Shown here: positions 16,029 to 27,800 of the stretch, in pieces | Layout of the letters: each line of letters begins with the position of its first letter | Numbering within the stretch: the stretch's first letter is position 1 | NCBI GenBank assembly: GCA_020002185.1 | Contig: JAHLWY010000274.1 | Location: forward strand, 1 to 64,000 | Reading direction: 5' to 3' | From: Paraescarpia echinospica | Lineage: Eukaryota; Annelida; Polychaeta; Sabellida; Siboglinidae | DNA length: 64,000 nt | Program-made: the position numbers and the translations under genes | The notes under the pieces: generated by a model | What the model was told of the DNA's origin: nothing | Database searches by the model: none | The model's input: the letters and a program-made list of their open reading frames with translations, nothing else

Positions 16029-17285
16029 TAATAATAATAATAATAAATCACTTCTAACGCGCAAATATTCTCAGACAATCCGAGCACAGTGGCGTACAAA
16101 AAACAATTGAGTAAGCAATCTCGTGCACGTGTGCTAGGCGAAAGTCGTCAACAAATGGATGGATGTGCTAGGTAGCTAGGGAGGATAGGCGTTTTGAAAA
16201 TAAAGATTTTCAGGTGACGACGAAACGTAACAATATTTTCTGCTGATTTAACATTAACGGGAAGCGAATTTCATGTAGTTGGCGCGGCAACTGAAAAAGC
16301 TCGAGTTCCAGCCTTTGCCTTAACTCTAGGAACAGATAGCAACTTCGAACTAGACTACCGAAGTTGTCTGGTTTGTCTAGCTGGTGTGAGCACTGAGTGT
16401 AAATAACTAGGTTGTTTGGATGAAAGGGCTTGGTAGGTGATTGTACAGATCTTAAACATAATGCGATATCGCACGGGGAGCCAAGGCAGTGATTTTAGAA
16501 GTGCACTGAGCGGGAGAATCGAGGAGATTGTGTGACTACCCTTGCTAAAATATTTGGGACACGTTGTAGTTTTGCAATACCCTTGATAGCAATATTATGA
16601 AGGACGGAATTGAATAATCCAATCTGCTGCTAACAAGAGCTGTTGCGATAGTCTTAGCGACAGAAAACGACAAATGTCGGCCAATGCGGCGAAGATCACG
16701 GATATGATGAAAACAGCAACGGCACGTTTGGGATATGTGTTGTCTGAAATTGAAGTCGCAATCAAATGTCACTCCTAGATTCCGTACTGATGCTGCTGGT
16801 GTGATATTTTGACTCAGGATGCATGTTGAAAATAAGTCATTAAGTTTACCTCGCTGCATCGGAGTACCAATTAGGAGAAATTCAGTTTTGTCTGCATTTA
16901 ACTTAAATTTGCTGTCGGTCATCCGTAAGAAAACATCTTAGAGACAATCGTTGAGTTGGTTTAGGGAGTGACTTGTATCGGGCGTGGCCAAGGAAATGTA
17001 GATATGTGTGTCATCTGCATAAAGGTGATGATCCAAGTTATGACTTTGGATTACAGAGCTGAGTGGCGTAGTGTAGAGAGTGAAAAGCAAAAGCCCAAGA
17101 AGGGAACCCTGGGGAATGCCACATGAAGTGGGGAGTGCGGTTGAAAAGTAATTATCTATCTTTATGGATTTATGTCTATTGGTTAGATATGAATAAAGCC
17201 AGGTCAGAGCTGTGCAAGATATGCCATACCACTTTATAACATACATATTAATAATCAAGTGAAAGTTTTCTTTCAACAACCATTC
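16029..17285 (-). mobile_element. CR1-like LINE, 5'-truncated fragment
   Basis: On the minus strand, 17,279-16,938 encodes an RT segment with KWYGISCTALTWLYSYLTNR, GIPQGSLLGLLLFTLY and the catalytic YADD. The frame at 16,922-16,545 carries the post-RT region (VRNLGVTFDCDFNFRQHISQ). The 3' end has a (TTA)n tail (plus-strand TAATAATAA at about 16,029-16,046). It is the same family as the longer copy at 32.4-36.3 kb. Between the two frames a stop breaks the protein. Confidence 0.88.
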
Positions 17286-17529
17286 TGCACGAAATTACAC
17301 GAGGGACTACACTGTATGGTCGATTTTCACGAAACCTGGACATATTGTCGATTTGGCGACTTTCATATATTGTTTTGATTTTTTTAATATGATACAGTAG
17401 ACATATTAAAAATTTCAAGACAAAACGTTGGACATCTTAAAATGGTTATTCCTGCCAGAGAGAGTGGTTTGACGTTACATGTCCGATTCGTGTGATACCA
17501 CGCGAAACACATAGACCATCCGTTTTCCA
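17286..17529. other. no feature recognised
   Basis: AT-rich DNA between two LINE fragments. No coding pattern or repeat was seen. Confidence 0.5.
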
Positions 17530-17728
17530 ACATAGCGTGTCTCGGTAATATTAATCAAGGCGCATTTGTGAGGGTTTTCTGGCTCGTTGAATCCATAGAC
17601 AGTCATGTGAGTAGAAGACACCATTGATACACACCTGCCAAAAAAGCAATTTGGATTCAGGAGTAACAGGGGAACGATATATGCTACCTTCATAGTGCGC
17701 CAGATTACAGAAAAGACAAGTGAACACC
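17530..17728 (+). mobile_element. old LINE reverse transcriptase remnant, left part
   Basis: From 17,611 the plus strand encodes a recognisable RT stretch (KKQFGFRSNRGT, VRQITEKTSEH) that stops being RT exactly at 17,728, where the giant inverted-repeat element begins. The same frame and RT domain resume at 38,960 (right part at 38,954-39,960). Upstream of about 17,600 the match fades and contains stops. Confidence 0.8.
17723..17728. repeat. target-site duplication, left copy (AACACC)
   Basis: AACACC immediately precedes the AGTAGTAATG terminus. The identical hexamer follows the other terminus at 38,954-38,959. Confidence 0.88.
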
Positions 17729-17779
17729 AGTAGTAATGTCGGTGGTGTACGAGTTACGCTATCCGTTCCCGATGCAAAT

Positions 17780-18180
17780 CCCATGTTAAAGGATAGGGAT
17801 TTTCCCCCAAGGCGCTCCCGGGTTAAAAGATAGGCCGTTTTAACCCCATGTTAAAAGATAGGGATTTCCCCCAAGGCGCTCCCGGGTTAAAGGATAGGCC
17901 GTTTTAACCCCATGTTAAAAGATAGGGATTTTCCCCCAAGGCGCTCCCGGGTTAAAGGATAGGCCGTTTTAACCCCATGCTAAAAGATAGGGATTTTCCC
18001 CCAAGGCGCTCCCGGGTTAAAGGATAGGCCGTTTTAACCCCATGTTAAAAGATAGGGATTTTCCCCCAAGGCGCTCCCGGGTTAAAGGATAGGCCGTTTT
18101 AACCCCATGTTAAAAGATAGGGATTTTCCCCCAAGGCGCGCCCGGGTTAAAGGATAGGCCATTTTAACCCCATGTTAAAG
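17780..18180. repeat. terminal ~62-bp minisatellite, left arm
   Basis: About six units, each with CCATGTTAAAAGATAGGG, CCCAAGGCGCTCCCGGG and GATAGGCCGTTTTAACC. Shorter variants without the GC-rich core continue to about 18,350. The mirrored array is at 38,480-38,905. Confidence 0.9.
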
Positions 18181-18359
18181 CATAGGAGCTATTATCGTAA
18201 ACGTATCCGACCACTTTTTGAATTTTTCCCATGTTAAAGCATAGGTCATTTTTATCCCATGTTAAGAGATAGGCCATTTTTACCCATGTTAAAAGATAGG
18301 GAATTTTTACCCATGTTAAAAGATAGGGAATTTTCCCATGTTAAACCATAGGAGCTATT

Positions 18360-18620
18360 ATCGTACAGGTATACGACGATATTTTGAATTTTTGGCGCGG
18401 ATCAAGCGACGCTAATGGAGACGTGTCTGGACTTGTTTGTTTGTTGCGCGCGGGAACCGCACTGTGATTGCGCAATGCCATCGTTCGTGGCTATAAATAA
18501 ACTCGTACGCGGAGACGTGTCTGAACTTGTTTGTTATTTTGCGACCGCGAGCGCGCGCATCCTGTATGACGTCATTAAACTGCTACACACACAGTAATTT
18601 TGCGCGCGAGGTTGAGTTGA
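18360..18620 (+). promoter_or_regulatory. promoter-like GC-rich segment of the left arm
   Basis: Contains TATAAATA (18,492-18,499) and a palindromic CRE-type TGACGTCA (18,567-18,574), with two copies of GGAGACGTGTCTG flanking. The mirrored copy in the right arm keeps both motifs (TGACGTCA at 38,270-38,277, TATTTATA at 38,345-38,352). Activity is inferred. Confidence 0.4.
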
Positions 18621-19299
18621 TTATAGAGTGCTTTGGTTAGCTTTTGTTTTGAGCTTTCGCGCTTGAATATAATCCCATCATTTGATGTTATGGTCAGTGA
18701 AGTTATAGCGAGTGAAAAATGTCCCTGTTAACTGGTATAAACTGGTATGAACTCGTAATGAATGCACTGTGACTGTGTGTTGGAAGAACAACTCGATATT
18801 CGGCACGTGATAAAACATACGAGATACCAGTATTTGTCATACGAGATTTGTACTTACCAGCCGTATCACAGTTGATAGTCTGTTTGTAAACTGTTTTGAA
18901 GGGGTATTCCCTGTTCAAGTCTCATCTATTTTCCTCGTTGTTATTATTAATGAAGTAAACACAATCGACACGCTATGCGCGATGCGCTGTCGGCGAGACA
19001 CGTTGTCAACTCAGTGCGCCTTGCCACAAGACAAAGTTGCCAAACCTCTTTTTCGAATCAGGTGCGTAACAAAGTGAAGCGTTATGATAGAAGAGTACAG
19101 GAACATAACCTTCCAGATAAGATGTACCAGTATGTATATACTTTATCGTATTAAGGATCAAGTGTACAAATGTCCATTAGAACGTTTTTATCTTTTTTCG
19201 TACCGTAGTATTTAAATTCGTGCTTCTTCGGTAAAACCTTCCAAACTTACTTCTGTCATAAAACACCTAACCTGGCATAGGTAACCGAAAATGAACTCA

Positions 19300-21610
19300 T
19301 AGATTCAGACATAGATACATACATAGAGAAATACATAGATTCAGATCTAGATACATACATAGAGACAAACATAGATACATACATGTATACATATATAGAG
19401 ACATACATAGATACATACATAGAGACATACGTAAAGATATACATAGATACATACATAGAGACATACATAGAGACATACATAGAGATATACATAGATACAT
19501 ACATAGAGACAGACATAGATACATACATAGAGACATATAGATACATACATAGAAACAGACATAGATACATACATAGAGACGTACAAAGAGACAGACACAG
19601 ATACATTCATAGATGCAGACATAGATACATACATATATACATACATAGATACATACATAGATACATACATAGAGACAGACATAGAGATATACATGTACAT
19701 AGAGATACACATAATTGGTGAAGATCTGTAAATACGTGTGTGTACAGACATACATAGATAAACATATAGATGCAGACATAGAGATATACATAGAGACAGA
19801 CATTGAGATATACATAGATACATACATAGTGACATACATAGATACATACTTAGAGACATACATAGATACATACATAGAGACATACATGGAGACATACATA
19901 GAGATACTCATATATACATACATAGTAACAAACATAGATACATACATAGATACATAAATGGAGACAGACATAGAGATATACATAGATACATACATAGAGA
20001 CAGACATTGATACATACACAGAGGCAGACATAGAGATATACATAGATACATACATAGTAACATACATAGAATCATACATAGATACATACTAAGAGACATA
20101 TATAGATGCAGACATAGATACATACATAGAGATATACATATATACATACATAGAGACATACATAGATAGGTACATAGATACAGACATAAAGATATACATA
20201 GATACATACATAGGGACATACATAGATACACACAAAGATGCAGATATAGAGATACACATAGAGACAGACATATATATATACATAGATACATACATAGTGA
20301 TATACATAGATACATACATAGAGACATACATATATACATACATAGATACATACATGGAGACAGACATAGATACAGACATAGAGATATACATATATACATA
20401 CAAAGTGATATGTATAGATACATACATAGAGACATACATAGATACATACAAAGATACATACATATATACATACATAGAGACAGACACAGATACAGACATA
20501 GAGACAAACATTGAGATATGCATAATTACATACATAGTAACATACATAGATACATACATAAATATATACATAGATACATACATATATACATACATAGATA
20601 CATACTAAGAGACATACATAGATACATACTAAGAGACATACATAGATGCAGACATAGATACATACATAGTAACATACATAGTAACATACATAGATACATA
20701 CTAAGATACATATATATATGCAGAAATAGATACATACATAGAGATATACATAAATACATACATAGAGACATAAATAGAGATATACATAGATACATACATA
20801 GAGACAGACATAGATACATACATATATACATATATATACATACACAGAGACAGACATAGATACATACATAGATATATACATAGATACATACATAGAGACA
20901 TACATAGATACATACATAGAGACAAACATAGATACATACATAGATACATACATAGATACACACATAGATACATACATAGAGACAGACATAGAGATACACA
21001 TAGATACATACATAGAGAAAGACATAGATACATGCGTAGATACAGACATAGATACAGACATAGAGATATACATAATTGGTGATGACCTGTAAATACGTGT
21101 GTGTACAGACAGACATAGATACACATATAGATGCAGACATAGAGATATACATAGAGACATACATAGAGATTTACATAAATACATACATAGTGACATACAT
21201 ATAAACATATTTAGAGACATACATAGAAACATACATAGAGAAATACAAGGAGACATACATAGAGATATACATAGATACATACATAGAGACAGACATAGAT
21301 ACAGACTTTGAGATATACATAGATACATACATAGTAACATACATAGATATATACATAGATACATACATGGAGACAGACATAGAGATATACGTAGATACAA
21401 ACATTGAGACATATATAGATGCAGACATAGATACATACATAGAGATATACAAAGAGACATACATAGAGATATACATAGATACATACATAGAGACAGACAT
21501 AGATACTGACATAGAGACAGACATAGATATATACATAGATACATACATATATACATACATAGAGATATACATTGATACATACATAGAAACATACATAGAT
21601 ACATACTAAG
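19300..21610. repeat. 8-bp-based satellite (CATAGATA/CATAGAGA), left arm
   Basis: About 2.3 kb of GATACATACATAGAGACATA-type repeats. A non-satellite insert (AATTGGTGA...CTGTAAATACGTGTGTGTACAGAC) occurs at about 19,713 and 21,073, giving a higher-order period of about 1.36 kb. Long open frames in this tract (Met-Tyr-Val-Ser and similar repeats) are by-products of the repeat. Confidence 0.95.
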
Positions 21611-21619
21611 AGACAAAAA

Positions 21620-22335
21620 AACAAACTTGTCGTACAAACGAAACACGAAACACTTAGATCAACGAGTGACAAGAACCAAACTTGTCGGACAAACGAAACA
21701 CCAAACACCAGATCAACGAGTGACAAAAAACAAACTTGTCGGATGAACGAAACACCAAACTTAACAAGTTACCACGTGAGATTCCACCAAACAGAGGGAA
21801 ATAGACGGATTACCGCGTGAGATTCCACGAAACAGAGGAAAATAGACGGGTTACCGCGAGAGATTCCATCAAACGGAGGGAAATAGAAGGGTTACCACGT
21901 TAGATTCCACCAATTTGGTGGAATCCCATCAGAATAGACGGGTTACCACGTGAGATTCCACCAATTTGATGGAATTCCATCAGAATAGACGGGTTATCGC
22001 GTGAGATTCCATCAATTTGACGGAATTCCATCAGAATAGACGGGTTACCACGTGAGATTCCACCAATTTGATGGAATTCCATCAGAATAGACGGGTTATC
22101 GCGTGAGATTCCATCAATTTGACGGAATTCCATCAGAATAGACGGGTTACCACGTGAGATTCCACCAATTTGATGGAATTCCATCAGAATAGACGGGTTA
22201 TCGCGTGAGATTCCATCAATTTGACGGAATTCCATCAGAATAGACGGGTTACCACGTGAGATTCCACCAATTTGATGGAATTCCATCAGAATAGACGAGT
22301 TACCGTGAGAGATTCCATCAATTTGACGGATTTTT
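21620..22335. repeat. two inner minisatellites of the left arm
   Basis: First, three units containing AAACTTGTCGGACAAACGAAACAC to about 21,770. Then units containing AGACGGGTTACCACGTGAGATTCC, from about 21,955 in near-identical two-unit higher-order form (about 118 bp). The mirrored arrays are at 30,310-31,450. Confidence 0.9.
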
Positions 22336-22369
22336 TTAACTCAGACCAACTAGTCGGACAAACGAAACA

Positions 22370-22682
22370 ACTGAAATTCCTAAACACTGCGAAGTTGACA
22401 AACAATCGCGTTATGCGATGGGCTCTTAAAGTCCAACCTTACCGTTTCCGGGTAGAGTCAATCCCTGGAACAGATAACATAGGTGCAGACTACCTAAGCC
22501 GAATGGAATAGATGGAGGTTCCGTCAAATTAGTGTCATGAATTTTGTTGTGCAACTAGATAGTTACTAGTTCGGCGAGTGATCGCCAGGTTATTTGTTGT
22601 ATTAAATTGAATGCATTAAATTAGTGTATTAAATTTATTCCTTAATATTTTGTTCAGGAAGTAGATTCTTAGCGGGGGGTAA
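22370..22682 (+). mobile_element. 3' end of a second gypsy copy (RNase H end and 3' UTR)
   Basis: The end of an RNase H/connection region (TAKLTNNRVMRWALKVQPY, ending GADYLSRME) is followed by the 3' UTR and polypurine tract. It is nearly identical to 28,320-28,611. Sitting immediately upstream of the 5' LTR, it shows that an adjacent copy of the same element was here and was truncated. Confidence 0.9.
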
Positions 22683-24252
22683 TGTAGCATTTTTGCTGTT
22701 TCTAGATGGTTAAATCTACTTGCCTGAGGTCTAATTTGGGAAATGAGGAATGCTAAGCCAGTAGATAGACATATTGTTGACCAACCGCCTTGGTTACGTA
22801 ATTTCGGAAGCTCGTTTGCAGATGCGCTCAGTGGGGCGTGGTATTCTGTTGCTAGCGTTTCTATGCCAGCAGGTGGTTTCACTGTAATCTTAGAGGGTGT
22901 TCCACTATGCTTAGTTTGAATTGTATATTGCTTTAGCCAATAGAAATGATGGAAACCTGTCATATGATGTGTAATTAAGTCCGCATATATAAACATCTGT
23001 TGTACGCATTTCGCCATCTGGGCGCTGGCGAAGGACTGGGACAGATCCAGGGTTGAACTAGACAGGTTGCCCTGCTGCCAAGAGTATGGCAAGGAAAGTC
23101 GTAAAGCGTGGTGGGAATCGTTAACGTGGGTTACGTTCCCAAGCTTTTGTATGTGTGTAATATTCAGTGTCCAGAGTGACTGTTCGATCGAGCTTCGAAG
23201 AAGCCATGCCGCCACGTCAGCGGTATATTGAGACAACGTTCCTGTCGGACCCAACGTATTTGCGTCGATGAGCGATAATCGCGACGCGCTCACCCAACAC
23301 GGGCCATCCTCGAACAGCAGTCTCACAGCGACAACGTCAGAAAGATTGACCGAATGCGACTCGTAGCGGCCGGCGGTAGACGTATACTGCCAGGCGTCGT
23401 CATTCGCGCGAACCCGTTCATCCAACTTCTCGATCGTTTGCGACAGGGCAAGACCAGTCGATCGAATTCGTAGCGGCCGGCGGTAAGCGTCTACTGCCCG
23501 GTTTCGTCTTTCAGTTGAACGTATTCAACTGACTTTGCAATCGTTGCGATCGTGCGATCATTGAACGGACGCGACTCGAGAATTCGCGGCGTACGACGGC
23601 AGTCGTCAAGTGCCCGGCATCATCACTCGTGCGGCCGAGATACAGCGTTCTAATTGTGTTTTGAGCTCGGCGAGTTGACTTCAACAAACGTTCGTATATA
23701 TTCGAGATGGGACTAGCCCAGTATAAATGTTTATTTTCTAATTGAACGTATCTATTATTTGCTGTATTATGATTAGTAGTTATCTGTGGGTTTTGAAGTG
23801 AGGTATTATTACCCATGAAGTATTCACATATATATATAAATATATGTGTGTGTTGTAACATATCGCTGTAATGAGAGTCCGCGAGGACTAGCTTATACTG
23901 CGTATTTATATTATGGGAGTTATTCTTAGATAACACTTGGCGCCTAGTGTATGGTCGTGTAGCGGTATAATCCACCTTAGAAAGGAAGTGGAATTTGATA
24001 ATCGAAAGATTCAGTATTATTGTTTATTATGTTCTATTAAGATTTGGTTACGGGATTTCTTTATTCTGTTTATTTTGTTAATCGATATATTTACCAAAAG
24101 GTAGATATCTTGTAATAAAGTTTATTACATTTTCCTCGTTCTTTGTTGCTTGTTCACGATAACCGTTCTTTCTCATATGCGTTGACCTTGATATATAAGA
24201 ACCTTATTAGACTGAGCCATCTATTGTACGGAGACCTCGCTAATCCGTGACA
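22683..24252 (+). repeat. 5' LTR of the gypsy element (1,570 bp)
   Basis: It begins TGTAGCATTTTTGCTG and ends CGCTAATCCGTGACA (TG...CA). It differs from the 3' LTR at only about 15-20 positions plus a short TA-repeat indel (roughly 1%). Within it, a unit with CGTAGCGGCCGGCGGTA is imperfectly repeated (about 23,355, 23,470 and a diverged copy near 23,575). Confidence 0.92.
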
Positions 24253-24253
24253 T

Positions 24254-24275
24254 AATTGGGGGCTCGTACGCGGGA
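24254..24275 (+). other. primer-binding site, tRNA-Pro-like
   Basis: TTGGGGGCTCGTACGCGGGA follows the LTR by a few bases. It resembles the tRNA-Pro primer site (TGGGGGCTCGTCCGGGAT) with two extra bases. Confidence 0.5.
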
Positions 24276-24891
24276 TTCCGGCGAGGGGGAAATTAAAATA
24301 ACACCTTCGGTCAACGCTATGAATTGCGGATAACACGTGACGGCAACATAGAACATGCCTGAGAACTTAGCTGCACTCTGGTTCCGTGGAATGTCAGCGT
24401 TGTTCCGTGGCTAGAGACGAAACCTACATCTATTCCAGTAGCTGTAGTTAAGGGTAATTCACATGCCCCTTGTCGTTTCTGCCCGGACTTAATTCTGAGT
24501 CCCATATTTCTCGTTATATTTATAGTGTGTCATTCACGTTTTGAGGCATCAGACTTGTTTATTGCAGCAGTAAAGGACCATGAATTAATCGTATAATTAT
24601 TGTATGTAGGAGCTTTGTTATTTTTCAGCTGTAGAAGGAAGTTGAATTACTTGTTGCATTTGCCGAGTTGGCATTGGGCAGATAAGTCCCACAGAATGTC
24701 CGTGTGTTGATAATTGACACGGCGTGGTTGAAATCGTATAGTGATTTCATTATTCCAGTCTTATGAGAAGATTGTGTGGAGTGTTGTAGCGTAGCTAACA
24801 CTTTTGTGGTTTACAGGTGATTGACCTTGTGTATTACTTAAACGTGATATCCGTTTAGTGATTGTTTCGTGTGTTGCACTAGTTTGCAAAC
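24276..24891 (+). other. gypsy 5' leader
   Basis: Untranslated leader between primer site and gag; no gene was seen. AT-rich, without repeats. Confidence 0.6.
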
Positions 24892-27800
24892 ATGGATCTT
24901 GCTCAATTAATTGAGTTAGGCGAGAAGTTAGGGTTAACAGGTCCCGAACTTCAGGCATTTGTTCGCGATGAACAAGGAACCGCCCGGGCAGAGCGACAGG
25001 CCGCTCGCGAGGCGGAGAAAGAGAGGCTCCAGGCCGATATGGAGAAAGAGAGGCTCCAGGCCGATATGGAGATACGCGCGCGTGAAATGGAGCATGAAGA
25101 AAAGATGGCCAGGCTCCACAACGAGGCTACGACCGCAGAGAACCGAGATTCGGTGAGTAATGCTTCAGCCATTACTAAGGGAGTCCGTGGTCCTCCGTTA
25201 TCCTGTTTTAACGAAGACAGGGATTCGATTGATGCCTATCTCCAGCGCTTTGAAAGATATGCGGAAAACCAGGGTTGGGAGCGCGAGAATTACGCTATAT
25301 TTCTGAGCGCATTGTTAACCGGTCATGGACTGGAAGTTTATTCCCGTTCCCCGATTTCCGTGGCCAACGATTATGACCAGTTAAAGCAAGCATTGCTAGG
25401 ATGGTACCGACTGACTGTAGGCGATTTTCGTAAGAAGTTTTACACCTGTTCTCTAAATTCGACCGAAACAGTGTCGCAGTATTTTGCTCGTATGGAGCAT
25501 TATTTGACTCAGTGGATTTCTTTGTCAAACATTAATGAGTCTTTCGAGGGCCTTAAGGAACTCATTCTGAGAGAGCAATTCTTGTTTATGTGCCCTAGGG
25601 AACTGTCCGTGTTTCTGAGAGAACACAAACCGGTGGGGAAAGAGAATTTGTTAGAGTTGGTGAGAACATTTACAGATGCCCATTCATCATATGGTAAACG
25701 GGAAAATCGTAGAGACCGAGTCCGACCCACTCCCGTCCCTTCACCCGTCCCGAAAAGTAGATCAGGGGAGGGGAGGTACCCTATTTCTAGCCCTACCCCG
25801 CGGCCCGTTCCTCCGCCGCGTACATGTTTCCTTTGTAATCGGCCAGGTCACATCGCGAGACAGTGTACAGTGGGAGTGCAGAATAGGAATCCTCCACCGC
25901 AAAGGATGAAACCAGTGGTTGGGAATTGTGCAGTTGTGCTAAACCAGAATTCCCCTAGTCACCAATGTCCTGTGGATGGGACTGATGTCACGTTGCAATG
26001 TGGGTGTAAGATCCCCGTAATTGCTAGTGCTTGTGTACAACATGAAAACAGTTGTAACTTACCGGTTGTAGAGGGGTATGTCGGGAGATCCCCAGTGAAA
26101 GTACTAGGCGACAGCGGGTGTAACGGAGTCGTTGTACGGCGTAGCCTAGTTCCGGAGAATCAGTTAACTGGGAAAACCAAAGTCGTTATGCTGATGGACC
26201 GATCCGTCATTGAAGTCCCAACTGCCCGGTGCTATGTGAGAACTCCCTTTTTCACAGGAGAAATTGAAGCCCTATGTCTAAACAACCCCGTTTATGACTT
26301 AGTCATTGGCAACGTTGTTGAATTAAATTTGCCCTGTTCCGATAACAGTGAAGGTTCTCCTTTTCGAGGAACCAAGTCAGATGGTGTCCCCGTTACTGTT
26401 GAGACCCCTTTGAATGACGCCCCAGTCACCGGTTGTGCTGTAGAAACCCGTGCTCAACGGGAGCGCCTTTCTAATCCCATAAAACCTTTGATAGTGCCTC
26501 AAGTTGTTGGTGCGAGTATATCTGCCGATGATTTCTTGAGAGAGCAAAAAGGGGATGAGACCTTAAAGAAATGCTTTCATCCGGCTGAAGAGACTAAAGG
26601 GAAACCTAAGGGAGAACAATCAAGTCAATTCGTGATCGAAAGGGGGCTCCTTTATCGCTTGTATCAGAAAGAGAAAGAGGGTGAGACTGTGAAACAACTA
26701 GTAGTTCCCCGAGTGTTGCGCAATCGTGTCATGACGTTAGAACATGAAACCATCCTATCTGAACATCAGGGAATGAAGAAGTCGCTAGACAGAATCCTCC
26801 TTAACTTCTACTGGCCAGGGATAGTAGGTGATGTCCGTAGATTCTGCCAGTCATGTGACATCTGTCAGAAGACCGTTAGTCGAGACAATGTCCCTAAGGC
26901 TCCTGTACAATTGAATCCCATCGTAAACACGCCCGTTGAAAAGGTAGCGATAGATTTGGTAGGTCACTTAACCCCAGTGACAGAGAGAGGTAATGTTGAG
27001 ACGCTAGGTTTAGCTGCTGTTGTCGAAGAACAACCTGAATGTGAGACTGATGAGGATTGTCCCTTTCCTGAGAGAGAGGAAAACCTTGGGGACGTCCATG
27101 TGAGTGATAGTTTATCACCTGATCAGACACGAGACTTGAAACAGCTAATGGAAGAATTTCCTTCCATCTTTTCGAGCACTCCGGGGCAAAATAGTCTCTT
27201 GTCCCATGCCATTGAGGTAACGTCCTCTAGTCCCGTGAGATGCAAACCGTACCCTATTCCATTAGGTAAGTTGGGAGTGGTAAAACAGGAGGTTGAGAAG
27301 ATGCGAGAAATGGGCGTGATTGAGCCATCTCATTCACCGTACTCATCGCCTTTTTTGCTAATTCGTAAATCTGACTCAACATACAGACCGGTAGTAGATT
27401 TTCGCCAGTTAAACAAGGTGACTAAATTCGATGCAGAACCTATGCCAAATCCCGATACTATCTTGGCTGAGGTGGGGCAGGAAAGGTACTTGTCCAAACT
27501 AGATTTCTGCAAAGGCTATTGGCAAATAAGGATGGAACCGGAAGATAAGGAGAAAACCGCATTTTGTACTCCCCAAGGGTTGTTCCAATTCTGCGTCATG
27601 CCTTTCGGTCTAGTCAACGCCGGCGCATCGTACAGTCGCATGATGCGCATACTCTTACATGACCTCGGTGGTGTTACCAATTATGTTGACGATGTATTGA
27701 TTCACACCTCAACATGGGCCGATCACTTATCAACACTGCGGGCAGTGTTCGTCCGAGTGAGACAAGCGGGTCTCACAATAAAACCGTCGAAGTGTTTTCT

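Larger units (their letters stand above)
17729..22369 (+). repeat. left inverted arm of the giant element
   Basis: About 4.6 kb mirrored by 30.9-38.95 kb. From outside in: terminal 55 bp, a 62-bp minisatellite, a unique-looking 1-kb segment, an 8-bp-based satellite, a minisatellite with CAAACTTGTCGGACAAACG, and a minisatellite with GGAATTCCATCAGAATAGACG. It ends abruptly at the gypsy fragment. Confidence 0.9.

Noticed and set aside
19250..21730. Long open frames (up to 524 codons) of Met-Tyr-Val-Ser and Leu-Cys-Met-Ser repeats here and at 31.4-32.4 and 36.2-37.6 kb
   Set aside because: They exist in all frames because the 8-bp-based satellite lacks stop codons in most phases. The composition is purely repetitive, with no domain.
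21955..22300. Regular minisatellite units that could suggest a CRISPR array
   Set aside because: The whole unit, including the would-be spacer, is repeated. The locus is eukaryotic and mirrored at 31 kb.
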